In this document: positions 1 through 64,000 of the stretch, one piece after another
Layout of the letters: the number at the start of each line of letters is the position of its first letter
How positions within the stretch are numbered: the stretch's first letter is position 1
Assembly (NCBI GenBank): GCA_039621445.1
Contig: CP154956.1
Span: 55,893,419 to 55,957,418, forward strand
Reading direction: 5' to 3'
DNA: 64,000 bases
DNA from: Euglena gracilis
Lineage: Eukaryota > Euglenida > Euglenophyceae > Euglenales
The notes under the pieces: model-generated
Databases searched by the model: none
What the model saw: only the letters and a program-made list of their open reading frames with translations
Told to the model about the DNA's origin: nothing
Made by a program: the position numbers and the translations under genes

Positions 1-104
1 CCCGGACCCCCCTCCCCCCCCCGGGGGGGGCCCCCCCCAGGGGGGTGGGTGGGGGGGGGGGGGAGCGCCCCCCCCCTCCCCCCCCCGGTCTTAAAAAAAC
101 CCCT
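1..104. mobile_element. MITE family A, 3' part at window edge
   Basis: Ends GGTCTTAAAAAAACCCCTG at 104, as in the complete family A copies. The 5' part lies outside the window. Confidence 0.6.
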
Positions 105-1022
105 GCTTCCAACCTCCCTTTTCGCCACCTCACTGCCTGGTCTTTCCAAATTGGCTCCCTTGGGCTCCCTTGGTTACCAAATTGGCCTCCCCAACAATTT
201 TGGTTTTTTGGCTCAAAATTGGTCCCAAAAATTGAATCCAGAAACCTGATCTATTCCTGATCCAGTCACCCCCCCCTGGGGGGGTGACAGAAGCCAAAGT
301 GTATCTAGGGGGGGGGGGACTGGTTTTTCAAAGTGACTCACTGGTTTTTGGCCCAGACCCCCCCCGGGGGTTGGCAAAAAACCACTAAAGTGACCCGGCG
401 CTGAAGGCGCCGGAAAAAAAATTGGCCTTTTTTCGTGTTTGTGGTCAGTTTTTTTTTTGGATTTTCAAGTGCCGGACCCCCCCCCCCTGGGGGCAGTGAT
501 TGACTTGTTTTCCAAAAAGAAAGTGACTGACTGGTTGTGAGAAGTGACCCCTCTCCCCTCCCCAGGGGGTCGGTAAATAATTGTGTAGTTGGGCCACTGG
601 ACCCTGGGGGGGAGTGCCACAGGTCAGTCTGGCCCGGCCTTTGGCCTTGGGACTTCGAAAGGGGTTTCTGCTGTTTTTGAGTGGGTTTTTGTGGGTGGGT
701 GGGTGGGTGGGTGGGTTGACCCCTGGGGGGGGGGGGTCCAGGGGTTGTTTTTTTTTTTTTTTTTTTTTTTTTTTTAGGTCATTGCATGGACCCGGGGGGG
801 TGGGGGCGCCGGGGGTGGGGTTCGGGGGGGGGAAAAAGTGCCCCCGTCCGGGGGGCCACCAAGTGACTCATGATTCCAAGAAGGAAACTCAAAAAAGATT
901 TGGCATGGGAGCAGAGTTTTTTTTTTTAAAGGCCCCCTGCTTGCACTCACCGCCTTGGGCTTACTCCCCCAATTCAACCTCCCCATCGCGTTCAGCGTGT
1001 TTTTGGAGCAAGAAGTTGCCCC

Positions 1023-2268
1023 CAGACATTCATTTAGTGTGGTAACCCCCCCCCTCCAAAAGGAGCACGGGTGCGCTTATAGGGGACCGCCGCCTCCGGC
1101 GGCGGGGGGTGCACTTCTATTTGGACCCTACCTGCACGATTTTTTGTTGATTTCCTTTAGAAATCCCATCAAAATGCGGGGTGCGCTTGTAGCGGACCGC
1201 CGCCTTTGGCGGCGGGGGGGTGCGCTTTTATTTGGACCCTGCACTTGTAGCGGCCCCTGCTTCTATTAGGGGGGGGGGGGGTTACACCAAGGTGGTAATT
1301 TTGTGGTTCACTGTGGACACCAAAATTTTTTTTGTGGTTCACGTGTGGACCTCGAAAAAATTTGTGGTTCACACGTGTGCCGCGGCAAAAATTTGGTTGT
1401 CCGCCGCATGCACCGCGGAAAAAACAATTTTGTGCCGCGGCAAATTTCGCCGCGGCGCACTCAGTGAAAGTCTGAATCCAATGCAGGGGTTTTTTTTAGT
1501 CATGGACCCCCGGGGGGGGAGGGGGGGTAGGGTGGGTAGGTCTGGCCGAACCCCCCCCTGGGGGGGCCCCCCCGAGGGGGAGTGGGATATACTTTTCGGC
1601 GCCGAAGGCGCCGAAAAAGTGCTATTTTAGCACTTTTCGCGATTTTTGGCCTTTTTTTGTGGGCCCCCCGGGACCTTCCCCCAGGGGGGCCCCCCCAGGA
1701 CTTAAGACCGGGACCCCCCCGGTCTTAAAAACCCCTGATCCAATGTTGCGGCGCTACAAATCTTTTCTAAAAAAAGAAGGATTTGACAGTTGGGAAACGT
1801 TTTCATTAATCACCGTGGATGACACAGCACAAATGGCGATTCCCCATTCAATTCCCCAAAGGAGTTGGCGTTTGATTGAGGAGGCCAAAAAATTGATTGG
1901 GTCCACATCCTCCACCGCTGTGAACCGTGTCTGGGGGCTCTGTCTTCACGCCCAAACCGTGACACAGTTCTCGATATAAGTAGTGGTGGATATTTCTAAC
2001 CCGTGCGAACCCTCTCAATTGGGGTATGGGTGCCGCACATGTAATGGGGCTCGTGCAGCACAAGTGTCCAACCACAGCAGTGGGGTGTGATTCCCTGTCA
2101 CGCTTTACGGATTGAGCCGGGGCCAAGGCCCGCAATGTGGCTGAGGTGTCTACAGACCAATCAAATATTTTTGTGGACACCAAATATTTTTTTGTGGTTC
2201 ACCTGTGGACACCAAAAAAAATTTTGTGGTTCACACGCCTTTTGTGAACCACACTAAATGAATGTCTG
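1023..2268. mobile_element. TIR element, CAGACATTC family, 8-bp TSD
   Basis: Tips are CAGACATTCATTTAGTGTGG and its reverse complement, flanked by a perfect TSD GTTGCCCC (1015-1022, 2269-2276). The 1.25-kb interior has repeated GTGGTTCAC motifs and no transposase. It carries a second MITE at 1484-1737. Confidence 0.9.
1484..1737. mobile_element. MITE family A, nested
   Basis: Starts CAGGGGTTTTTTTTAG and ends GGTCTTAAAAACCCCTG, with perfect TSD ATCCAATG on both sides. The core is C/G runs around a GGCGCCGAAGGCGCC hairpin. Inserted in the 1023-2268 element. Confidence 0.93.
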
Positions 2269-5200
2269 GTTGCCCCCCCCCCCCGCCGGAAGCAGCCCCC
2301 GCCGGTGGTCCAAGGTTCCGCCTGCCGCCCTGCGTCCCCCACCGGGTTGCTTCCCCGCCTGGATCCTGACCCGAGGTAGAAAATTCGCTAGACCACCCCC
2401 CCCCCCGCATGTGGCTGGGGCGGCTTGGCCATGACGTTGCATGGCCCAGGGCCGGTGAAGGGCACCAGGCAGGTCTACCCCATCGCCCCTGACCTCCCAC
2501 TCCATCGTTTTCTTGTCTGAGCACATTGGTAGGACATGCAGGTGGTCTCTCCAGCAGTGGCTCCGTTGCTTGGTTGCGCCACTCCCATCCTGTTCTTTTC
2601 TCCCACTCATTTTGAGATTCCCGTTCTTCCCAATGGTCAATGTCGACGATGGTCAAAGAAATCGTTTTGCATTTCATTGAATTACTGACCACTGCAAATG
2701 GGTGTGCAGTTTCCATCCCCTCTGTGCCATTTTTTTTCACATGCACATGTCACATGACAACTGCCTGGGGGGGTGACGACGGCGGGTGTGTGGCGATGAT
2801 TTATTTTGACCCCGGTTTTGCGTGGATCTTTAGTTGAATGCAGAGCGCCATTGAAGCCAAAGGGCACCATCCCTGGGTGGGGTCCAGGCTTTTTTTAAAA
2901 AAAAGTCAGAAGACCTGATCCGGAGGCCCGGGTTTCGCTCTTTGCCCCGAATTTCTTTTTGGGAAATGCCCTCAGACAGCCAGATTTTGGGGGGTCTCCA
3001 CCCCGCCCCCCAGTCCCACCGGACTGGGTGGGGGGGGGGCGGATAAAAGTTGTTGCCAGCCCTTTCTCAGCAGCCTTTTTCCAGCCTCCGAGCTGGACCC
3101 CTCCTGGGGATCTCTGAGCTCCGCCCTGTGGGGACCCCTATGCCAGTTTTGGGGGGGGGGGCTCAGCCACCAGCCTTCAACTTCTCAAAAAGCCTGCCTC
3201 CCCCCATTGTGCAGCATGTCAATGGCACTTTCTGCATCTGTGCATGTGGGTGAGATTTTTCATTGAATTACAACGGTGTTGATGCACCGTGTCGTTGACC
3301 CCCCCCCCATGTGAATGACACATTGTTGTGTCTTGGCCAACGGGGAGGGGGGAGGAGGTGTGATGTGGCAGTCTTCCCAAGATCCATTTGGAGGAGACAT
3401 GCTGGTGCCTCCAATCCATGGGCCCTGTCATCTCGGTCGCTGCCCTCGGTTCACAGTTTTTGCCATCTTGCAATGCGGCTTTCATGTTTCTAATCGCTCG
3501 GCATGGGCGGCGCAGCCCCCTCGGCACAACGGCCACCACCGGTTGCTGTGCAACAGCCTGCCCCCAGTGAGGCTCAAGCATGCCAGGTGTGTTATTTTCT
3601 CTGTTTGTAGAACTGGTAAGTGGGTACAGATGGTAGATGACAGTTTCCGAGGGAAGAACAGTTATTCGGGGGGGGGGGGGGGGGATAATGCTAAAAGACA
3701 AGCCAAAAGCATTGAGCTGACTCGGATTGTTCTCAGTTGGTTGGGGGCCCTTCCTTGTTTTCACCATATGCTGAACCTCTCATCTTCTCATGGGCACTTC
3801 CCATACAATCATCATCATTTAGGCACGGGCTGACCCCCCCCCCCGGGGGATGACTGGTTTTTTCCGAGCGACAATTATTTGTCACCCGGATCCAAGGACT
3901 GGTTGGAAGCCCTTCGGTTTTGGAGAGGAGGGGGGATTTGGCATACATGGCACGAGGGGTGGGGAATGGGTAGGGGGTAGTAAGAGCGAAGCTTACCCCT
4001 GGCGAAAACCCCCCCTCGACCCCTCCCCCCGCCTTTTGGGTCGGGGCCACCAGGAGAACCGATGGATTATCACCATGATCCTGGCCCAGTTCTCGGACTT
4101 TTTTTTTCAGTCGCGAGCGACTGGATTTCTAGTTTCCGAATCACCTGGGTTTGACCCCCAACTCCCCGCTAGGCCCGAGTTATTCACGCGCGAGGGGTCC
4201 AAACTGGGTAGGATCGGCCCGCCCCCCTTTTTAAGCCCCCCTTTGGACGCTGCCATTTCGGCCAAAAAAAAATGTCAATTTTCAAAATATCTCCAAAATG
4301 AAGCCAAATCAAAGGAAATGTCCGACCTAATTTGAAGCCCTCGGAATTCCCTATCCAGCCATATTTTGATTACCCCACAACTCCCTGCCTAGCCCGAGAT
4401 ATGGCCGTTTTCGTGGCCGTTCTGTACATTTTTCCCACTGTCCGATTTAGCTGTTTTGGACCAATAAAAATCAAAAAAAATCAAAAACTTTTTTGCCTGA
4501 AACGATGTTTTTTTTTTTGGCCTCCCAGACCCGGAAAAACTGTTTTTGGGCCGAAAATGAGCGTTTTTTGACCCGCCAATGCCCCGTTTTGGGCCGCCAA
4601 CCCATTGATTGGGGGTCAAAAATGGGTCGAAAAAGTAGAACAAAATCCAACAAAACAGGTGTGGAGTGTATGGGGGGCCTAACCAGGTTTTGAATAGTGC
4701 TGAGCTCTTAATGGAACATGCATGTCATGGAAGGCCGAAAGGACTAGCATTGGAAATTCCGCGTAATACATAATTTGCAAATTACACTCTTTTTCGGTGA
4801 TTTCCAGTGATTTTACGGCAGGCAATTTCTGAAATGTTAATGAAATGTTGACTCCCCCATTCACCCCATCCCCGTTATATGAAATGCTAACCCCCGGGTC
4901 AGGGGGTAGGGGGGCATTATGGGGGATTTTTTGTCCGAAAGCATGTTTTTTGGCCTCCTGGACCTGGAAAAACTGTTTTTTTTCTCCCAAAATGAACGTT
5001 TTTTTGACCCCCTGGCCCCACTCTTTCCTCAATTTTTTTTTCAAAATTTTGGTTGTGTTATTTTGGTTCTGGGGGGGTGGTTCGGGGGGGGGGGGGCTTC
5101 CCGCCTACCCCCCCCCAAAGACCCCCTAGAACGCATGCATTTTTTGAAGAGCGCATGAACTTTTTGAAAAAAAGAGCGCGCCATGCCGAACAGTTTCATG

Positions 5201-6098
5201 CGACCCGCTCTTTCCTCAAAAAATTCTTCCGAATTTGGGATTGTGTTATTTTGGTTCTGGGGGGGGCAGAGCCCCCCCCCCCCACCGTGCCGAACAGTTG
5301 CATACGACCCGCTCTTTCGTCGAAAAATTTTGTGTTATTTTGTGGCTGATGGGGTCAGGGGGTTGGTTAGTTAGGGGGGGGGGGTCAGGGGGCAGGGGGG
5401 GGGTTAGGGAGTAGGGGGAGGGTTAGGGGGTAGGGCGGGTTAGGGGGTAGGGGGGGGGTTAGGGGTCCCGGCTTCGTGCCATTAATTTTTGGAGGCACTG
5501 TTTGCAAGTGAGGTCTGAACGAGTCATCTATGTTTCATGCTTGGCCAAAAACGGTGCGCAGTGATTTCCCCACCGTTTACTTTGCAGTTCCATTCAATAT
5601 TATCTGTCTGTTTCCCATTGGGGATGCTTCCGCACCGCGTGGCGCACCGCGTGCACCACGTGAGAAGATCATTTCCGAATGTGCAATTTTCACAAATTTC
5701 CACCAGTACACCATCTGCAGTTGATTTCTATTCTTTTTTTCGCCTGGTTTCCTGCCAACCAGCAACTTTCAGCCTGTTTGGCTTTTTTGGCCATTTTGGA
5801 CCACTTTTGTCTGTTTGAATGCATTTTTGTTTCATTTATGCCAATTCTTGGCTGCTTCTGGCTGTTGTTGCACATCTGTGGCCATTTAAACCACTTCTGA
5901 CTGCTTTTACCCACTTTTTGCATGTTTTTTTTTTTGGCCTCTTTTGGCCATTTTGTGGTCACCGGCAGGCACAGACTCGGTGACCATTGGTACAGATTTG
6001 GTGAGATCTGGAGGCAACACCAGGTGATTTGGGCCAAAAAAAAACACCCAAAATTGACCAAATTCGCTCAAATGGCTTTATTTTGCAATTCTGTAATC
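2269..6098. other. No gene seen: repeats only
   Basis: Contains poly-C/poly-G blocks, a GTGACTGACTGG-type repeat at 3826-3860, the dispersed repeat 4050-5050, GGGTTAGGGGGTAGGG-like G-rich sequence at 5360-5465 and T-rich sequence with CATTTTTGGC motifs to 6060. ORFs are short and of repeat composition. Confidence 0.7.
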
Positions 6099-6106
6099 GA
6101 TAGGCG

Positions 6107-6370
6107 CAGGGTTTTTTTTAGTCGTGGACCCCGGGGGGGGGGAGGGGGGGGTAGGGTGGGTGGGTCCGGCCGAGCCCCCCCCCGGGGGGGGGGCCCCCCG
6201 GAGGGGGGTGGGATATACTTTTTGGCGCCGCAGGCGCCTAAAAAAATTCTATTTTTAGCACTTTTCGCGATTTTCAGCCATTTTTTGTGGGTCCCCCGGG
6301 ACCCCCCGGGGGGCCCCCCCAGGGGGTGGGTGGGTGGGGGGACCCCCCCCGGTCTTAAAAAAAACCCCTG
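6107..6370. mobile_element. MITE family A
   Basis: Tips CAGGGTTTTTTTTAG and TTAAAAAAAACCCCTG, perfect TSD GATAGGCG (6099-6106 and 6371-6378). Sequence is close to the 1484-1737 copy. It lies just upstream of gene 1 exon 1. Confidence 0.93.
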
Positions 6371-6479
6371 GATAGGCGCTTTTGCGGGTGTTTTTCTCTC
6401 ATTCAGTCATTTTGGGTTTTACCTGATTCTTGTCACGCGGTGTAAAACACGCGGTGCACGCGGGGCGGAAGCACCCCCA

Positions 6480-6498
6480 TTGCATTTGCAGTTGAAGA
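6480..6498 (+). promoter_or_regulatory. Possible spliced-leader acceptor
   Basis: CATTGCATTTGCAG ends at 6492, just before the first in-frame ATG (6499). Euglenid mRNAs commonly receive a trans-spliced leader at such an AG. There is no direct proof in the sequence. Confidence 0.25.
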
Positions 6499-42571
<36,073 letters not shown>

Positions 42572-43229
42572 TTCTGACACTCCTATCTTCATCTTACCTG
42601 TTCACTTCGCCGTCTGGCAGGCGCGCTCTCTCTCTAAATTAAAAAGAAATCCCTAGATAGGAGTTCTTGTTCAGATTTGTTATCCTGCTCCCCCTCTCCC
42701 ATTTTGGACCCCAGTTCCATGATTTTTGTTTGCATTTTCATTGTCCAATTGCTGTGTTCCCATGGATCTTCCCTTCATCCCTCACTCTTCCAAACCACAA
42801 CCCCTGACCAGTGATTTCAACTGTCTTGCCATTGTCTGTATTGTGCATGGAATTATGGCATTGCTCCATTCTTTGCTTGTTTTTTTTTTGCGATTACCTC
42901 CAACCAGGTTTTTTTTCAAGTCAGAATACCCCCCTGGGGGGTGGATGGGTGCAGGGATTCCCTCTCGTTCGTGGCAAGAATAATCACAAATCATCACAAA
43001 TAACCACAAATTTCGGATTTTTCAAAAATCACCAATAATCACGAATAACCACAAGTTGGAATATTTTTTATTTATTAATGTTGCCCATTCAGCATTCGGA
43101 ACAGTATTTTATTTGTTCTTTAGAAAACGTGTTCTTCAAATTCTGCTGGCAAATAACAATCTACTCCTGCTACTGCAGCCATGGAAGTGAAGAGGAAGGA
43201 ATTGAAAGGGGGAAATCAACGTCACAAAG

Positions 43230-43667
43230 CAGGCTTTTGCTTAAGGGATTGCAGTACCCCCCCCCGGGGGGGGCTGGACTGCAGCTAGTCCAAATTTGGC
43301 TAGTGGGATTTCTAGCAGACCCCCCCGGGGGGGGGGGGTCTGCTAGCAGGGCTAGCCAGTGGAATTTTTTTTCAGTGACCGGCGCGAAGCGCCGAAAAAA
43401 AAATTTTGGGACCCCCAAAAATGGCCAAAAATGCCTGTTTTTGGCCATTTTTGGGAATTTTTGGAACAAAATCAGCCATTAACCTATTAAAACCCTCATT
43501 TTCCCTCCGGCGCACAGCGTCGGAGGAATTTTTTTTTTTCCAGTTCGGGGGACCCCCCGGACCCCCCCCCCCCAGGGGGGAGGGGGGTCCAGCTAGTCCA
43601 TTTTTTCCAGTGTCTAGCCGATTGGCTAGCCAGTACCCCCCCCCCGGGGTCCTTAAGCAAAAGCCTG
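43230..43667. mobile_element. MITE family C
   Basis: Same tips and interior as the 14715 copy, perfect TSD TCACAAAG. Lies in the gene 1 / gene 2 spacer. Confidence 0.95.
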
Positions 43668-44515
43668 TCACAAAGTCAAGTCACTCAATACCCTGGGCAC
43701 TTCGAAGTGCGCGGAGACCAGGCCTTACTTTGAAGATTTGCAGTCCCGCCCCACAAGGAAGAGGCCTGGGCTGCAGCTCGTGAACGGTGCCAAGCACCAG
43801 GAATTTTTTGAACCCCCAAAACCTGCCAAATGTCCTATTTTATCAAAAAAATAAATAATAATAATAATGACAATAATAATAGTGAATATTCTGTCTAAAC
43901 ATAATTGTCCAAAACATTCACCGTGTTGCATTACAGAAAACGTTACAAAGTGAAAATTTTCCCCCGAGGAGGTGAAGTTTTTTTCTGAATCCTCTCCAGT
44001 CCATCCCCAGGGAGCCCCTAAAGGAATTTATATACAATTTGTGTTTTTTTGCCTTTTTTTCATTTTTGTACCCTTTTTGTACCCTTTTTGTATTTTTTTT
44101 GTATTTTTGCATTGCATATTTTGAAGGGCTTTCTTGCATATCCCCCCCCCCCTGGTTTGGGCAAGCACAAAAAACCTGCTGAAGTGCCCCACCACCAAGA
44201 CACCATTTTTTGTTTGGCTTCTTCTCTGGTGTCGTGCTGTCTGTAACCATCGTTTCCCCCTGGCAAAGAGAGGACTCTTGTGATTTCTTAGGTGGTAAGA
44301 AGGTGATGCACACAGCATACAACTCAGTTCCCCTCACTCTTCAGCCTTTTTCTGGCAATTGGCATGATGAGCCAATGATGAGCATGAATGGTTGCTGCTC
44401 TGTACTGGCCGAATCTGAAAGGGCTAGGGGATCACAGGTGTTTTTTTTCTTCCAAAATGCAGGGAACCCGTCCAACCTGCTGTCGTAGTTATCATGCTTT
44501 CAGGAGTGTTGGTTC

Positions 44516-44718
44516 CAGGGGTGTTTTCAGTTGTGGACCAGGGGTCCCCCCATGGGGGGAGTGCCCCCCATGGGGGGGAGTGGGTTATACTTTTCGGCAC
44601 CAAAGGCGGCGAAATTTTTTGAAAAACGTGCCATTTTTAGCATTTTCGCGATTTTTTGGCCTTTTTCAGGAAAATTGAGCGGGTGGGTGGGGGGGGGGGA
44701 CCCCACGGTCTTGAACAA
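44516..44718. mobile_element. Degenerate MITE family A copy
   Basis: The 5' tip CAGGGGTGTTTTCAG and the GGTCTTGAA 3' segment resemble family A. The last bases and TSD are no longer recognisable. Confidence 0.5.
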
Positions 44719-45192
44719 AATTTAAATAATTAAGATATGTTCTGAATTTTGGATTCTCAATCAAATTTCGCTCTCCCAGATGTTGTGATGGGAAAGGAGT
44801 CTGTTTGAGGTAAAATGTGTGCATGTGTGTACGCCAGCCTGTGTGCTGTGCAATGTCTATGCCTATCTACTCTGTGTTTGTGTTTGTGTGTGTGTGTGTG
44901 TGTGCGTGTATGTGTTCGTATGATGTGTGCATGCGCTCTTGCACTTGTGAGCGGATGTGAGTGTGTGTGTACATGCCTGTGCCCAAGAGCACATTAGACA
45001 ACACCTCACATGCACGTGCAAGAACCAAAGCACAATACACCACCCGCAAATGCACACACCTGCGCCAACACACAAATGCCACTCTGATGTTCATCTCAGT
45101 GCACACAGTTCTGTTGCTCTGCCAGTCTGGTGTGTTTGTTTTGTTATTTTGGCAATGGGTACCTCTTAAACCAACATTTCATTTCTCTTCAG

Positions 45193-63696
<18,504 letters not shown>

Positions 63697-64000
63697 GTGT
63701 GCTGCATTTTCTCCTGGCATTTTTTTTCCAGTTTGATGGCAATGTAAAAGTTCATGTCTTGAACGCTTCAAGGATTAAATCATTTTTTTTTAAAAAATCA
63801 GGTCATTTTCATTTTGCCACCTCCCCCCCCCTCAGGAGAAAACCAGTCAGTCAGCCCCTCCCCCCACACACTGGTGGGGGGGGAGGGGTTGTGCATGGGT
63901 GGATTTCAAGTGGTGGGTGGGTTTGGGCCAGAGAAAAAGTCCCCCCCAGGGTTACTAAGTGAATCTTTGGAGGGGAGGGAGGCTGGAGTGGGTTCTCAAT

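Larger units (their letters stand above)
42572..45192. other. Spacer between gene 1 and gene 2
   Basis: Holds the family C MITE 43230-43667, a degenerate family C tail to 43830, the degenerate family A copy and TG/CA-rich sequence (44815-45070). Gene 2 must have one or more upstream exons because exon 45193 starts in phase 2; none is recognised with confidence. An ATG frame at 43181 is discussed in the findings. Confidence 0.6.

Noticed and set aside
581-1045. ORFs rich in Gly, Pro and Arg across poly-C/poly-G blocks, many through the window
   Set aside because: They come from the C/G cores of MITEs, have no conserved motif and appear in several frames at once.

Overview
The window reads as nuclear DNA of a euglenid (Euglena or a relative). 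Coding sequence comes in short exons separated by introns of 0.1 to 6 kb. Most introns are GT-AG, but eight junctions only restore the protein if the intron is cut in the manner described for euglenid 'nonconventional' introns: a stem near the two ends (typically CAG at +4 to +6 pairing with CTG at -8 to -6) and no need for GT or AG. The species cannot be fixed from this sequence. I see no bacterial-style operon, tRNA, rRNA or CRISPR.

Two plus-strand genes account for the recognisable coding sequence. Gene 1 (about 6.5 to 42.57 kb, complete 3' end, stop at 42569-42571) encodes a protein with two RRM-like segments followed by about 18 consecutive 34-residue TPR units and a short Ser/Ala-rich tail. 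Gene 2 (45.19 kb to beyond the right edge) encodes a WD40 protein of the DDB1-CUL4-associated factor class, closest in arrangement to DCAF5, with two DWD-type boxes and an acidic/Ser-rich C-terminal part. Its 5' exons and 3' end are not seen. The exon coordinates are mutually consistent in phase, which is the main support for them.

Nearly everything else is repeat. At least 18 short elements carry terminal inverted repeats, almost all beginning CAG(G) and ending (C)CTG, and twelve of them have perfect 8-bp target-site duplications. By TSD length and tip they look like hAT-type MITEs, in eight or so families with poly-C/poly-G cores. Several are nested in other repeats. One sits in one arm of a palindrome whose other arm still holds the empty site, and one interrupts a Tc1/mariner transposase relic (18571-20073). 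Long simple repeats (AT, GT/CA), TTGCGC palindrome clusters, GCAGTTTTTT arrays and interstitial TTAGGG tracts fill the rest.

Layout: 1-6.5 kb repeats only; 6.5-13.6 kb RRM exons of gene 1; 13.8-42.6 kb TPR exons; 42.6-45.2 kb repeat-rich intergenic or unassigned 5' part of gene 2; 45.2-51.8 kb WD repeats 1-6; 51.8-57.6 kb one long intron; 57.6-64 kb last WD repeat and C-terminal exons.

The most interesting point is a numerical coincidence. The euglenid nonconventional-intron rule leaves 3+5 = 8 nt outside the paired tips, which equals the 8-bp TSD of the CAG...CTG MITEs filling this window. Removing such an element plus one TSD copy is the same cut as nonconventional splicing. This suggests that these introns descend from, or are still seeded by, hAT-like MITEs.
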